64,000 nt of DNA from Streptomyces spectabilis (lineage in GTDB: Bacteria; Actinomycetota; Actinomycetes; Streptomycetales; Streptomycetaceae), in NCBI RefSeq assembly GCF_008704795.1, contig NZ_CP023690.1:6086501-6150500 (forward strand), written 5' to 3'. Below, piece after piece: positions 15,372 to 24,841 of the stretch (its first letter is position 1; every line of letters begins with the position of its first letter). The notes beneath the pieces are model-generated. The model was not told where the DNA came from. It ran no database searches and worked only from the letters and a program-made list of their open reading frames with translations. A program made the position numbers and the translations under genes.

Positions 15372-17828
15372 ATGGGCCGAGCGGAAGAGCGAAAAGCGCG
15401 GCAGCGCGGCGCGCGCCGAGCCGTGCGCGGCCGCCCGGCCACCGGGCCCGCCGACGCCGGTACGTCCGCCGACGCCGGTACGAGCCCCGCCGAGGGCGCA
15501 CCGGCGGGCACCGGGCCCGGCTCCGGCTCGGGCGAATCCGGCGAGGGCGCCAAGGCGCGGCGCACCCGCGGCGGCAAGCCCAAGCGCACCGGCATACGCC
15601 GCTTCTTCACCTGGAAGAAGCTCCTCGGCTATTTCTTCGGCGTCATCCTGCTCGGCATGCTCGGCTTCGTGATCCTCTACCTGGTGGTGGACATCCCCAA
15701 GGGCAACGCCCTGGCGAAGAAGCAGAGCAACATCATCAAGTACAGCGACGGCACGGTCCTGTACCGCGACGGCGAGGTCAACCGCGAGATCGTCGACCTC
15801 GACGAGATCCCCAAGGAAGTGCAGCGCACCTTCGTCGCCGCCGAGAACAAGTCCTTCTACAAGGACACGGGCATCGACTTCAAGGGCACCGCGCGCGGCG
15901 TGCTCAACACCCTGTCGGGCAAGGGCAAGCAGGGTGGCTCGACGATCACCCAGCAGTACGTCAAGAACTACTACCTGACGCAGGAACAGACCGTCACGCG
16001 CAAGCTCAAAGAGCTGGTCATCTCGCTGAAGGTGGACCGCGAGAAGAGCAAGGACGACATCCTCGCGGGCTACATCAACACCAGCTACTACGGCCGCGGC
16101 GCGTACGGCATCCAGGCCGCTGCCCAGGCCTACTACGGCGTCGACGCCGCGAAGCTGAGCGTCTCGCAGGGCGCCTACCTCGCCGCCCTCCTCCAGGCGC
16201 CGAGCTCCTACGACTACACCACCGCGACCCCGACCGGTAAGAAGCTGGTCAAGGAGCGCTGGAACTACGTACTGAACAACATGGTCGAGGAGGGCTGGCT
16301 CGACTCCGGCAAGCGCGACGGGCTGAAGTTCCCCTATCCGCACGCGCCGAAGGCCGCGCCCGGCATGAAGGGGCAGACGGGCTATCTGGTCCAGTTCGCC
16401 AACGAGATCGTCCAGCGGCAGCTGATGGAGCAGGGCTACACCAAGTCCGAGGCGGAGGCGCAGCTCAAGCTGGGCGGCTACACCATCACGCTGAACATCG
16501 ACCGCAAGAAGCAGCGCGAGCTGGAGAAGGCCGTCGACCGCAAGCTCAACGACCGCCTGGACCCGAAGAAGAGCAAGGCCGACGCGCGCGTGCAGGCGGG
16601 CGCGGTGTCCGTGGACCCGAAGACCGGCGCGATCGTCGCGATGTACGGCGGCGACGACTACCTCAAGCACTACCGGAACAACGCGACCCGCACCGACTAC
16701 CAGCCCGCCTCCACCTTCAAGCCGCTGATACTCGCCGCCGCCCTGGAGGAGGGCGCCACCACCCAGGACGGCAAGCCGATCACGGCGAACACGATCTACA
16801 GCGGCCGCAGCGAGCGCCCCGTCAAGGGCAGCGACATCGCCTTCGCGCCGCCGAACGAGGACGACCGCTCCTACGGCCCCGTCACCGTGCAGACCGCGAT
16901 GAACAAGTCCGTCAACTCCGTGTTCGCGCAGATGGGCGTGGACGTGAAGATGGACAAGGTCCTGGAGACCGCGGGCAAGCTGGGCATGGGCACCAAGGGC
17001 GTGCCCGCGGTGCCCGCGCAGACGCTCGGCACGATGGGCGCGAGCCCCCTGGAGATGGCCGGGGTGTACGCGACGCTCGACAACCACGGCAAGCAGGTCA
17101 CCCCGCGCCTCGTGAAGTCCGTCGAGCACAAGGACCGCACCGTCGAGGTGCCGGACGCCATCGGTGACCGGGTCATCAGCCGGGGCGCGGCCGACTCGGT
17201 GACGTCGGTGCTCACCGGCGTGGTCGACGACGGCACCGCCCGCACGTCCGTGCGGGACGCGCCCACCCGCAAGGGCCAGCAGGTCGCGGGCAAGACCGGT
17301 ACGTCCGACGACAACAAGTCGGCCTGGTTCGTGGGCTACACGCCGAAGCTGGTCACCGCGGTCGGTCTCTTCGGCGAGCAGCCCAAGGACGACGGCGAGG
17401 TCAAGCGGGGCACCCAGGTGTCCATGCGGGGCGCGGGCGGCAAGCCGCGCGTCGACGGCGGCAGCTTCCCGGCCGAGATCTGGGCGGCGTACACCTTCAA
17501 CGCGACCGGTTCGCGCACCAAGTTCAATCTGGACACCGACATGGGCGCGGCCGTCGCGCCGCCGCCGGACCCGACCACGCAGGCCCCGCCGACCCCGACG
17601 ACCCGGCCCACCGAGCCGGACGACGAGGACAAGCCGAGCACCAAGCCGCCGTCGACGAAGCCCCCGACGACGAAGCCGCCGTCGACGAAGCCGCCGACGA
17701 CCCCGCCGCCCACGAAGCCGACGACTCCGCCGCCGACGACCCCGACGACGCCGACGTCGCCCACGTTCGGGATCCCGGACGACCCGGACGATCGGCGGGC
17801 CGACAGATCGTCGCGCGAGGACGAGTAG
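15372..17828 (+). CDS. Bifunctional class A penicillin-binding protein
   Basis: Polymerises and cross-links peptidoglycan at the outer face of the membrane. 818 residues from the ATG at 15372. A basic cytoplasmic tail (1-85) rich in Ala, Gly and Arg precedes one TM helix (about 86-108). The GT51 transglycosylase domain shows AAENKSFY with catalytic Glu158, GGSTITQQYVKN and GYINTSYYGRGAYG. The transpeptidase domain has Ser447 in STFKP, then SVN and KTGTS. The last 85 residues are a Thr/Pro/Lys repeat tail (units like STKPPTTKPP) probably threading the wall, ending in an acidic segment. The Asp usually following the transglycosylase Glu (EDxxF) is Asn here, a variant also seen in other actinobacterial PBPs. 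Confidence 0.95.
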   Translation: MGRAEERKARQRGARRAVRGRPATGPADAGTSADAGTSPAEGAPAGTGPGSGSGESGEGAKARRTRGGKPKRTGIRRFFTWKKLLGYFFGVILLGMLGFVILYLVVDIPKGNALAKKQSNIIKYSDGTVLYRDGEVNREIVDLDEIPKEVQRTFVAAENKSFYKDTGIDFKGTARGVLNTLSGKGKQGGSTITQQYVKNYYLTQEQTVTRKLKELVISLKVDREKSKDDILAGYINTSYYGRGAYGIQAAAQAYYGVDAAKLSVSQGAYLAALLQAPSSYDYTTATPTGKKLVKERWNYVLNNMVEEGWLDSGKRDGLKFPYPHAPKAAPGMKGQTGYLVQFANEIVQRQLMEQGYTKSEAEAQLKLGGYTITLNIDRKKQRELEKAVDRKLNDRLDPKKSKADARVQAGAVSVDPKTGAIVAMYGGDDYLKHYRNNATRTDYQPASTFKPLILAAALEEGATTQDGKPITANTIYSGRSERPVKGSDIAFAPPNEDDRSYGPVTVQTAMNKSVNSVFAQMGVDVKMDKVLETAGKLGMGTKGVPAVPAQTLGTMGASPLEMAGVYATLDNHGKQVTPRLVKSVEHKDRTVEVPDAIGDRVISRGAADSVTSVLTGVVDDGTARTSVRDAPTRKGQQVAGKTGTSDDNKSAWFVGYTPKLVTAVGLFGEQPKDDGEVKRGTQVSMRGAGGKPRVDGGSFPAEIWAAYTFNATGSRTKFNLDTDMGAAVAPPPDPTTQAPPTPTTRPTEPDDEDKPSTKPPSTKPPTTKPPSTKPPTTPPPTKPTTPPPTTPTTPTSPTFGIPDDPDDRRADRSSREDE

Positions 17829-17855
17829 CGGCGGACGAGTAGCGGCAGGCGTGAG

Positions 17856-17887
17856 AAGTGCCCGGAACCCCATGGTTCCGGGCACTT
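17856..17887. terminator. Bidirectional terminator between PBP and catalase genes
   Basis: AAGTGCCCGGAACC (17856-17869) pairs perfectly with GGTTCCGGGCACTT (17874-17887) around a CCAT loop, with TTT following on the plus strand. It separates two convergent genes. Confidence 0.9.
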
Positions 17888-17899
17888 TCCGTCGGCCGG

Positions 17900-19396
17900 T
17901 CAGCTGGGTCGGGCGCCGTCGACCTTCGCCGCGACCTTGTCGCCGAGGTCCTTGTCCACGCTGCGCCAGTAGCGCAGCGCCCGGTCCAGGACCGGCCGGG
18001 AGACGCCGTCGAGCAGATGCCCGCTGATGTTCGACACCAGGCGCTCGCGCGCCGCGTCGTCGAGCACCTCGCGCACCATCGTGCCGGGCTGCCCGAAGTC
18101 GTCGTCCTCGCGGTGCAGCTTGTACGCCTCGCGCACCATCTCGCCCGCGGTCCGCCAGCCCGCCGGGTCCACGGACTCCTGCACGGGAGCGGCCGGGCCG
18201 CCGTACGAGTTGGGCGCGTAGGGGCGCGCGACGTGCGCCGGTTCGTAGCGCATCGGGCCGTCCTTCGCGTACGAGCGGACGCCGGAGCGCGGGCGGTTCG
18301 GCGGCAGCTGCTGGTAGTTGGGGCCGATGCGGTAGCGGTGCGTGTCCGGGTACGAGAAGAGGCGGCCGAGCAGCATCTTGTCCGGGGACGGGCCGATGCC
18401 CGGCACCATGCTGGAGGGCTCGAACGCGGCCTGCTCGATGTGGACGAAGAAATCGTCGGGGTTCTCGTCCAAGGTCATCCGGCCGACCTCGATGAGCGGG
18501 TAGTCGCCGTGCGGCCACACCTTGGTCAGGTCGAACGGGTTGAAGCGGTAGTCAGGGGCGTCGTCGAACGGCATGACCTGGACCTTGACCGTCCAGCTCG
18601 GATGGTCGCCCCGCTTGATCGACTCGAAGAGGTCGCGGCGGTGCAGATCGCCGTCCTTGCCCGCGAGGTCGTCCGCCTCGTCCTGGGTGAGGAAGTCGAT
18701 GCCCTGGTCGGTCTTGAGGTGGTACTTCACCCAGAACTTCTCGCCGCCGCCGTTGATCCACATATAGGTGTGCGACGAGTAGCCGTTCATGTGGCGGTAC
18801 GTCTTCGGGATGCCGCGGTCGCCCATCAGCCAGGTGACCATGTGCGCGGACTCCGGTGACAGGGTCCAGAAGTCCCACTGCATGTCGTGGTCGCGCACCG
18901 CGCTGTCGAGGGTGCGCTTCTGCGAGCGGATGAAGTCCTGGAACTTCTGCGGGTCGCGGACGAAGAAGACGGGGGTGTTGTTGCCCACCAGGTCGTAGTT
19001 GCCGTGCTCGGTGTAGAACTTCAGGGCGAAGCCGCGGGGGTCGCGCCAGGTGTCGGGGGAGCCCTGCTCGCCCGCCACCGTGGAGAAGCGGGCCAGCATC
19101 TGCGTGCGCTTGCCGGGCTGGAACAGGTCGGCCTTGGTGAACTGGCTGACGTCGTTGGTGACCTCGAAGGTCCCGTACGCGCCCGAGCCCTTGGCGTGCA
19201 CCACGCGCTCCGGCACCCGTTCGCGGTTGAACTGGGCCATCTTCTCGATCAGATAGTGGTCCTGGAGCAGGATCGGACCGTTCGCGTCGACGGTCAGCGA
19301 GTGCTCGTCGCTCTCGACCGGAATACCGGCGTTGTCGGTGGTGGCAGGGATGGTGTTGTCGGTGCTGGAGGGGGCCTTCCGGGGCGCCTCGCTCAC
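17900..19396 (-). CDS. katA: Monofunctional haem catalase
   Basis: Decomposes hydrogen peroxide to water and oxygen in the cytoplasm. 498 residues, a small-subunit (clade 3) catalase. Active-site His67 is in [13 protein letters not shown] and Asn140 in [14 protein letters not shown]; the proximal haem ligand Tyr lies in [22 protein letters not shown] start with GGGAGG upstream. No CatR/Fur-type regulator gene is adjacent, unlike the catR-catA pair described in S. coelicolor, so this may be a differently controlled catalase or one regulated in trans. Convergent with the PBP gene. Confidence 0.96.
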   Translation of the reverse strand: MSEAPRKAPSSTDNTIPATTDNAGIPVESDEHSLTVDANGPILLQDHYLIEKMAQFNRERVPERVVHAKGSGAYGTFEVTNDVSQFTKADLFQPGKRTQMLARFSTVAGEQGSPDTWRDPRGFALKFYTEHGNYDLVGNNTPVFFVRDPQKFQDFIRSQKRTLDSAVRDHDMQWDFWTLSPESAHMVTWLMGDRGIPKTYRHMNGYSSHTYMWINGGGEKFWVKYHLKTDQGIDFLTQDEADDLAGKDGDLHRRDLFESIKRGDHPSWTVKVQVMPFDDAPDYRFNPFDLTKVWPHGDYPLIEVGRMTLDENPDDFFVHIEQAAFEPSSMVPGIGPSPDKMLLGRLFSYPDTHRYRIGPNYQQLPPNRPRSGVRSYAKDGPMRYEPAHVARPYAPNSYGGPAAPVQESVDPAGWRTAGEMVREAYKLHREDDDFGQPGTMVREVLDDAARERLVSNISGHLLDGVSRPVLDRALRYWRSVDKDLGDKVAAKVDGARPS

Positions 19397-19461
19397 GAGC
19401 GTCCTCCCATCGGAGAGGGGGGTCAGGTCGCTTCGTTCACCACGCCAGTCAACGACGCCGA

Positions 19462-19486
19462 CAAGGCGTCGGCAACTTTTGGCCGG
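19462..19486. promoter_or_regulatory. Inverted repeat upstream of the catalase gene
   Basis: CGACGCC and GGCGTCG-type arms around a short A/T-rich centre lie about 70-90 bp ahead of the catalase start. On the minus strand the sequence TTGACT follows, a plausible -35 element. This could be an operator; the binding protein is unknown. Confidence 0.35.
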
Positions 19487-19560
19487 ACCGGGCAGGACGG
19501 GGCCGAGCCCGGGGGCCGGACCCGGCGGTGGCCGGGTCCGGGTTCCCGCTCAGGTCCGGC

Positions 19561-21633
19561 TCATGTCTGGTTCAGCTCGAACCAGACCACCTTTCCCGTG
19601 CTGAGCCGGGTGGCGCCCCAGCGCCGCGCCAGCTTGTTGACCAGGTACAGGCCGCGGCCGCCCTCGTCCGTGGCGCGCGCCTGGCGCAGCCGCGGCAGCT
19701 GCGGCACGTCGTCGCCCACCTCGCAGCGCAGGACGTCGGTCCGAAGGAGGCGCAGCGTGATCGGGCGCGTGGCGTACCGCACGGCGTTGGTGACGACCTC
19801 GCTGACCAGCAGTTCCACCGCGTCGTTCAGATCCGTCAGGCCCCAGCGCTCCAGGGCGCTGCGGGCGAGCCGGCGGGCGCGCGACGGGGTGGCGTCCTCC
19901 GGTTCCAGGAACCAGTACGCCACGTCGCTGGGCGCGATGCCGTCGAAGCGGGCGGCGAGCAGCGCGATGTCGTCGTCGCGGTCGCCGGGCCCGAGCATGT
20001 CGAGCACCTCGTCGCACAGCGCTTCCAGGGGCGGCGGATGGTCGGGCCCGGTCAGCTGGGCGGTGGCGGCGAGCCGCTCGCGCAGCTGCTCTATGCCGGT
20101 CCACACGTCGCGGAGGCGGGACTCCACGAGCCCGTCCGTGTACAGGAGCAGCGTCGCGCCCGCCGGGGCGTCCAGCTCGACGGCCTCGAAGTCCACGCCG
20201 CCCACGCCGATGGGCGCGCCCGGGGGCACGCGAAGGACCTCCGCGCGCCCGCCCAGATGCAGCAGGACGGGCGGCGGGTGGCCCGCGTTGGCGATGGTGA
20301 TGCGGTGCGAGACCGGGTCGTAGACCGCGTACAGGCAGGTCGCCATGCGGTCCGAGCCGAGCCGCTGGGCCTGCTCGTCCAGGTGGTGCAGGACCTCCTG
20401 CGGCGGCAGGTCGAGCCCGGCGAGGGTCTGCGCGGTGGTGCGCAGCTGGCCCATGATCGCGGCGGACGTCATGGAGTGCCCCATGACGTCACCGACGACG
20501 AGCGCCACGCGGCTGCCGGGCAGCGGGATCGCGTCGTACCAGTCGCCGCCGACGCGGGCGGTCTCGGCGGCCGGGAGGTAGCGCGAGGCGAGCCGCACGC
20601 CGGTGGCGCGCGGCAGGGTCTCGGGCAGCATCGTGCGCTGCAGTTCGTCCGCGATGTACGCCTCGCGGCCGTACAGGACCGCTTTGTCGATGCCCAGGGC
20701 GCTGTGCGTGGCCAGCTGGGCGGCCACCAGCAGGTCGTCGGCCTCGAAGGCGTGCCGGTCCGGGCGGCGCAGGAAGACCGCCGCGCCGATGACCCGCCGC
20801 CGCCCCCGCAGGGGCGCCAGGATCGCCCGCTGCCCGCCGGGGGCCGAGCGGCCCTCGCCGAGCAGCTGCGGCAGCGCGCCGAGCGCCGCGGGGGAGTCCG
20901 CGAACACCGGCCGCACCCCGCGCAGCACGTGGTCGAGCGCGCTTTCGCCGACGACCTCGCACAGCTCCGCCGCGGTCGCCAGGTCGGACTGGACCTGGAG
21001 CGCGGGCAGCGTGCCGCCGTCGGTGTCGTGGTCCTCCGGGATGCGGTCGGTGCGGCGCAGGCGCAGCAGCAGCGGCCCGACCGGGCGCTCGTCGCCCACC
21101 GGCAGCGGGTCGCGCAGATAGACGAGGATCGCGTCCGAGAACGTCGGGACCGTGGCCCGGCACAGGCCCATCACGATCTCGTCGAGGTCGATGCCGCGGG
21201 CGATGCGCCGCGTCGCCGCGCCCACGAAGCGCAGCCGGTCGCCGTCGCGCCGCATCGCGGCCGGGCCCGGCGGGCGCGGAAGGCCCGAGCGGCGCTCGGT
21301 GCCCCCGGGCGGGCCGCCGGCCGCGGCGGACGAGAGCTCGGCGGCGGGGCGGGGCTCGCCCGCGCCGGTGTGCGGCTGGCCGGGAACGCTCTCCGGCGCG
21401 GGCCGCGGCCGGTGCCCGCCGGGCCCGTTCGTGGCCGCCGTCGACGACTGGGCGTGCTCGCTGCCCGCGTCCTGCTCACCCGTACGTGCCTGCGCGGGCA
21501 TGGCGTTCACCCCCGCGGAGCCCCGCACCTCCGGCTCCGGGGTACGCAGCAGCGCCCCGCGGGGATCCGCGGGGGCGGGGGGCCGGGCAACTGGTGCCTT
21601 GCGGCCCTCGTAGGGGCTGAGGTGCTCCGTCAC
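19561..21633 (-). CDS. GAF - SpoIIE/PP2C phosphatase - HATPase signalling protein
   Basis: Sensor phosphatase of the RsbU/SpoIIE class, 690 residues. A Pro/Ala-rich N-terminus (1-125) is followed by a GAF sensor (about 128-320), the metal-dependent phosphatase (about 324-560; GGDWYDAIPLPG, VVGDVMGHSM, LYTDGLVE, DRDDDIALL) and an RsbW-like HATPase domain (about 571-690; SEVVTNAVRYA N-box and DEGGRGLYLVNKLA G-box). The phosphatase should dephosphorylate a STAS anti-anti-sigma factor, and the ATPase domain could be an anti-sigma kinase fused in cis. No sigma or STAS gene is adjacent, so partners are elsewhere. The GTG start at 21633 has no strong ribosome-binding site, so the N-terminal end is approximate. 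Confidence 0.92.
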   Translation of the reverse strand: MTEHLSPYEGRKAPVARPPAPADPRGALLRTPEPEVRGSAGVNAMPAQARTGEQDAGSEHAQSSTAATNGPGGHRPRPAPESVPGQPHTGAGEPRPAAELSSAAAGGPPGGTERRSGLPRPPGPAAMRRDGDRLRFVGAATRRIARGIDLDEIVMGLCRATVPTFSDAILVYLRDPLPVGDERPVGPLLLRLRRTDRIPEDHDTDGGTLPALQVQSDLATAAELCEVVGESALDHVLRGVRPVFADSPAALGALPQLLGEGRSAPGGQRAILAPLRGRRRVIGAAVFLRRPDRHAFEADDLLVAAQLATHSALGIDKAVLYGREAYIADELQRTMLPETLPRATGVRLASRYLPAAETARVGGDWYDAIPLPGSRVALVVGDVMGHSMTSAAIMGQLRTTAQTLAGLDLPPQEVLHHLDEQAQRLGSDRMATCLYAVYDPVSHRITIANAGHPPPVLLHLGGRAEVLRVPPGAPIGVGGVDFEAVELDAPAGATLLLYTDGLVESRLRDVWTGIEQLRERLAATAQLTGPDHPPPLEALCDEVLDMLGPGDRDDDIALLAARFDGIAPSDVAYWFLEPEDATPSRARRLARSALERWGLTDLNDAVELLVSEVVTNAVRYATRPITLRLLRTDVLRCEVGDDVPQLPRLRQARATDEGGRGLYLVNKLARRWGATRLSTGKVVWFELNQT

Positions 21634-21689
21634 GCGTTTTGAATCCGTCCGTCCGGGGCTGCGCGCCGCGCGCGCCGTCCAAGCGTTGC

Positions 21690-22367
21690 TCAGCCGCGTC
21701 GGCAGTGCAGGAATAACTGGTGCTCAGGTGGTGCGTCGGTGCTCGCCGGGGCGTACGCGTACGACTCCTCGTGGGCGATGTCGAAACCGGCGTCCCGCAC
21801 GACCTGCCGCAGTTCGTCCCGCAGGTAACCGGATACCCGGATTACGTGCCCCAGGAACGGAATCGCCGCGTCGTCCAGGTCGGCCTCGACCATGGACAGC
21901 GCGAGCAGACCACCGGGCCTGAGCAGTGACCGCAGCAGCCGAAGAGCAGACGGTATCTCCTCCCGGGGCAGCATCAACAGCGCGAAGAAGCAGGCAATCC
22001 CGTCGAACTGCCCCACAGTGCCCGGTCCTTCGCCGTCGATCCGCAGGTCGGCGAGGTCGAGGCGGCGGAACTCGGCCGCGGGCGGGGGTACATTCCCGCG
22101 CGCGAGGTCCAGCATTCCGGCTGACAGGTCGACACCCAGCACGGTGTGCCCCGCGTCGGTGAGCTGACGGGCCGTGGGCAGCCCGGTGCCACAGCCCACG
22201 TCCAAGACCCGGGACCCGGCGGGCAGTTCGGCGACGAGTCTCTTTCCGGCCGCGAGCTGCCCCTCCTTGTGCGGAAAAGCGATGTCGTACGCCGCGCCGA
22301 TGGCGTCGAACGCCTCGGCCTGGCCCGTGCGGTCGCGGCCGCCACGCACTCCGTATTCCTCGCTCAC
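21690..22367 (-). CDS. SAM-dependent methyltransferase
   Basis: Cytoplasmic class I methyltransferase of 225 residues. Motif I is SRVLDVGCGTGLPT (about 50-63), then GVDLSAGMLDLAR, FDGIACFFALLMLP and LLRPGGLLALS. GTG start with GAGGAG nine bases upstream. It lies 56 bp upstream of the sensor phosphatase on the same strand and could be co-transcribed. Codon use is slightly less GC-biased at its N-terminus than in the neighbours. The acceptor substrate is unknown. Confidence 0.9.
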   Translation of the reverse strand: MSEEYGVRGGRDRTGQAEAFDAIGAAYDIAFPHKEGQLAAGKRLVAELPAGSRVLDVGCGTGLPTARQLTDAGHTVLGVDLSAGMLDLARGNVPPPAAEFRRLDLADLRIDGEGPGTVGQFDGIACFFALLMLPREEIPSALRLLRSLLRPGGLLALSMVEADLDDAAIPFLGHVIRVSGYLRDELRQVVRDAGFDIAHEESYAYAPASTDAPPEHQLFLHCRRG

Positions 22368-22483
22368 GTTCAGCCGCTCCTCGATGACATCCTGTCAGGC
22401 CGCGCGGGGGCACCAAGAGTTGCTGCTGTGCGCCCTTGCGGAGGACGATCCTACGTTTGAACCACGGGGGCGCATCAAGGGTC

Positions 22484-23170
22484 TCACGACGAGACATGCG
22501 CGGGCGTGCGGTCCCAGTCACCCGGCAGGGCGGGAATGCGCCAGCTCGCGTCGGGCCGCCACTGCTCCCAGCCGTCCGCGAAGGGGGCGCCCCACGCCTC
22601 GATCGCCGCCACGGCCTCGCGGCCCGCCGCGCGGACCGCCGCCGCCCGGTCCTCGCCCATCAGTCCGGCGCGCCGGGCCTGCTCGAACTCGTCCTCATCG
22701 TGCCAGCGCCAGGTCCGGTCCGGGTACACGGAGAGGTCGAGGAAGTGGTCCTCGGAGTCCACACCGCCGGACCAGCGGGTGCGGGGCTCCTCCAGGTTCA
22801 CGTACCAGTTCTTGAACCGCCAGCCCGGCTCCCAGAACAGCCACACCGACCAGGGCTCGCGCGGCCGCGCCAGCTTCAGGACGCCGGTGCCGAACCAGTG
22901 GCCGCGGCGGGTCGTGCGCGGCTTCGTGTACCGGGTGGCGAGGGGCTCCTCGTGCACGGAGGTGCCGTCGGCGAGCACCGGACGCACGCACTCCGTGCCC
23001 GGCGCCAGCCAGACGGCCAGCAGGTCCTCCGTGTCCTCCACGACGGTGACGGGCCGGCAGATGTGGATCCCGTCCCCGCCGTTGGCGCGGTAGCGCCACA
23101 GGATGTGTGCGCCGGGGCTCCAGCGCGGGGCGCCCGCCGCTGCCGTGGTCCCGTCGTGATGGTCTGTCAT
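22484..23170 (-). CDS. DUF402 domain protein
   Basis: Protein of 228 residues with a DUF402 domain (about 90-200; WFGTGVLKL, WSVWLFWEPGWRFKNWYVNLE, DHFLDLSVYPD). Related DUF402 proteins are nucleoside di/triphosphate phosphatases (Ntdp family) or RNA-associated, using acidic residues to bind metal; DSEDHFLDL matches that kind of site. A TAATAT box ends six bases before the ATG (plus-strand 23077 in the last-three-digit sense is wrong; the box is at 23177-23182), indicating a leaderless transcript and fixing the start. It sits between fumC and the methyltransferase on the same strand. Substrate is inference only. Confidence 0.85.
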   Translation of the reverse strand: MTDHHDGTTAAAGAPRWSPGAHILWRYRANGGDGIHICRPVTVVEDTEDLLAVWLAPGTECVRPVLADGTSVHEEPLATRYTKPRTTRRGHWFGTGVLKLARPREPWSVWLFWEPGWRFKNWYVNLEEPRTRWSGGVDSEDHFLDLSVYPDRTWRWHDEDEFEQARRAGLMGEDRAAAVRAAGREAVAAIEAWGAPFADGWEQWRPDASWRIPALPGDWDRTPAHVSS

Positions 23171-23194
23171 GAACAGATATTAGGACTCCCCGCT

Positions 23195-23243
23195 CCTCAA
23201 GCGCCGGAGGGGCTGGAAGATCCAGCCCGTCCGGCGTTTGAGG
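23195..23243. repeat. Inverted pair of repeat R1 forming a hairpin between the DUF402 and fumC genes
   Basis: CCTCAAGCGCCGGAGGGGCT (23195-23214) and the reverse-oriented AGCCCGTCCGGCGTTTGAGG (23224-23243) are complementary with two mismatches and a very short loop (AGA in the centre of GGA/TCC). It lies 34 bp past the fumC stop codon and therefore probably works as the fumC terminator. Confidence 0.85.
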
Positions 23244-23276
23244 ACGAGGCGCGGAGCGCCGATTGACGGGAGCTGC

Positions 23277-24689
23277 CTACGGGTGGGTCATGCGCAGGAC
23301 GTCCAGGGCCTCGTCCAGCTGCTCCAGGGTGAGGTCCCCGCGGTCGACGTAGCCGGAGTCGAGGACGACCTCGCGAATGGTCCGCCGCTCGGCAAGCGCC
23401 CGCTTCGCGACCTTCGCCGCCTCCTCGTACCCGATGTACTTGTTCAGCGGCGTGACGACGGACGGCGAGGACTCGGCGTACTCGCGCGCCCGCTCGCGGT
23501 GCGCCACCACCCCGTCGACGGTCCGGTCGGCGAGCAGCCGCGACGCGTTCGCGAGCAGGCGCACCGACTCCAGGACGTTCTTCGCGATGACCGGCAGCAT
23601 CACGTTGAGCTCGAAGTTGCCCGCGGCCCCGGCGGTGGCCACGGTCGCGTCGTTCCCCGTCACCTGCGCGGCCACCATCAGGACGGCCTCGGGGATCACG
23701 GGGTTGACCTTGCCGGGCATGATCGAGGAGCCGGGCTGCAGATCGGGCAGGCTGATCTCGGCGAGTCCGGTGCGCGGCCCGGACGCCATCCACCGCAGAT
23801 CGTTGGAGATCTTCGTGAGGCCGACGGCGATGGTGCGCAGCTGCCCGCTGGTCTCCACGATGCCGTCGCGCGCGCCCTGCGCCTCGAAGTGGTCGCGGGC
23901 CTCGGTGAGCGGCAGTCCCGTGGCCCGCGCGACCTCGGCGATGACGGCGGCGGAGAAGCCGGGCGGGGTGTTGATGCCGGTGCCCACGGCGGTGCCGCCG
24001 AGCGGCAGTTCGGCCAGGCGCGGCAGGGAGGCCCGCAGCCGCTCGACGCCGTAGCGCACCTGGGCCGCGTACCCGCCGAATTCCTGCCCGAGGGTGACGG
24101 GCGTGGCGTCCATCAGATGCGTACGCCCGGACTTGACGACGTCGGCGAACTCCGCGGCCTTGCGCTCCAGGGAGGCGGCCAGGTGCTCGAGGGCCGGGAT
24201 CAGATCGCCGGTGACGGCCGCCGTGGCGGCGATGTGGATCGAGGAGGGGAAGACGTCGTTGGACGACTGCGAGGCGTTGACGTGGTCGTTCGGGTGGACG
24301 TCACGGCCGAGCCGCTCGGTGGCGAGCGTGGCGAGGACCTCGTTCGTGTTCATGTTGGACGAGGTGCCGGAGCCGGTCTGGAAGACGTCGACGGGGAAGT
24401 GGTCGTCCCAGCGGCCGTCGGCGACCTCGCGGGCCGCGTCCGCGACGGCGTTGGCCACGTCCTGGTCGAGCACGCCGAGCCGCGCGTTGACCTGCGCGGC
24501 CGCCGCCTTGATCTCGGCGAGCGCGGCGATGTGCGCGCGCTCGATGCGCTGCCCCGAGATCGGGAAGTTCTCCACCGCGCGCTGGGTCTGGGCACGCCAC
24601 TTGGCGCCGGCGGGGACCCGCACCTCGCCCATGGAGTCGTGCTCGATCCGGTACTCGCCGCTGCCGTCGTTGCCTGCGCCGCCGCTCAT
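23277..24689 (-). CDS. fumC: Fumarate hydratase, class II
   Basis: Iron-independent tetrameric fumarase interconverting fumarate and malate in the TCA cycle. 470 residues, typical for FumC. Signature [11 protein letters not shown] holds the catalytic Ser of the mobile loop; [27 protein letters not shown] and [17 protein letters not shown] form the substrate site. A Gly/Ser-rich N-terminus precedes the fold. GGAAGGA lies upstream of the ATG. The unrelated class I fumarase gene lies 1.8 kb away, also on the minus strand. The same gene lies close to glpX in mycobacteria. Confidence 0.97.
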   Translation of the reverse strand: MSGGAGNDGSGEYRIEHDSMGEVRVPAGAKWRAQTQRAVENFPISGQRIERAHIAALAEIKAAAAQVNARLGVLDQDVANAVADAAREVADGRWDDHFPVDVFQTGSGTSSNMNTNEVLATLATERLGRDVHPNDHVNASQSSNDVFPSSIHIAATAAVTGDLIPALEHLAASLERKAAEFADVVKSGRTHLMDATPVTLGQEFGGYAAQVRYGVERLRASLPRLAELPLGGTAVGTGINTPPGFSAAVIAEVARATGLPLTEARDHFEAQGARDGIVETSGQLRTIAVGLTKISNDLRWMASGPRTGLAEISLPDLQPGSSIMPGKVNPVIPEAVLMVAAQVTGNDATVATAGAAGNFELNVMLPVIAKNVLESVRLLANASRLLADRTVDGVVAHRERAREYAESSPSVVTPLNKYIGYEEAAKVAKRALAERRTIREVVLDSGYVDRGDLTLEQLDEALDVLRMTHP

Positions 24690-24841
24690 GGTCCGACTGT
24701 CCTTCCGTTCCGTATCGTCCGCAACTGCCTCAAAGAACGTGCAACTGCCTCGGAAAGTTGAGCTCTTGTCTTGTTCGGAGTATTCCCAAGGCTCCTACCC
24801 ACCAGTAAAAACCCTGGGTAACACCAAACCGGGGAGGCGCA

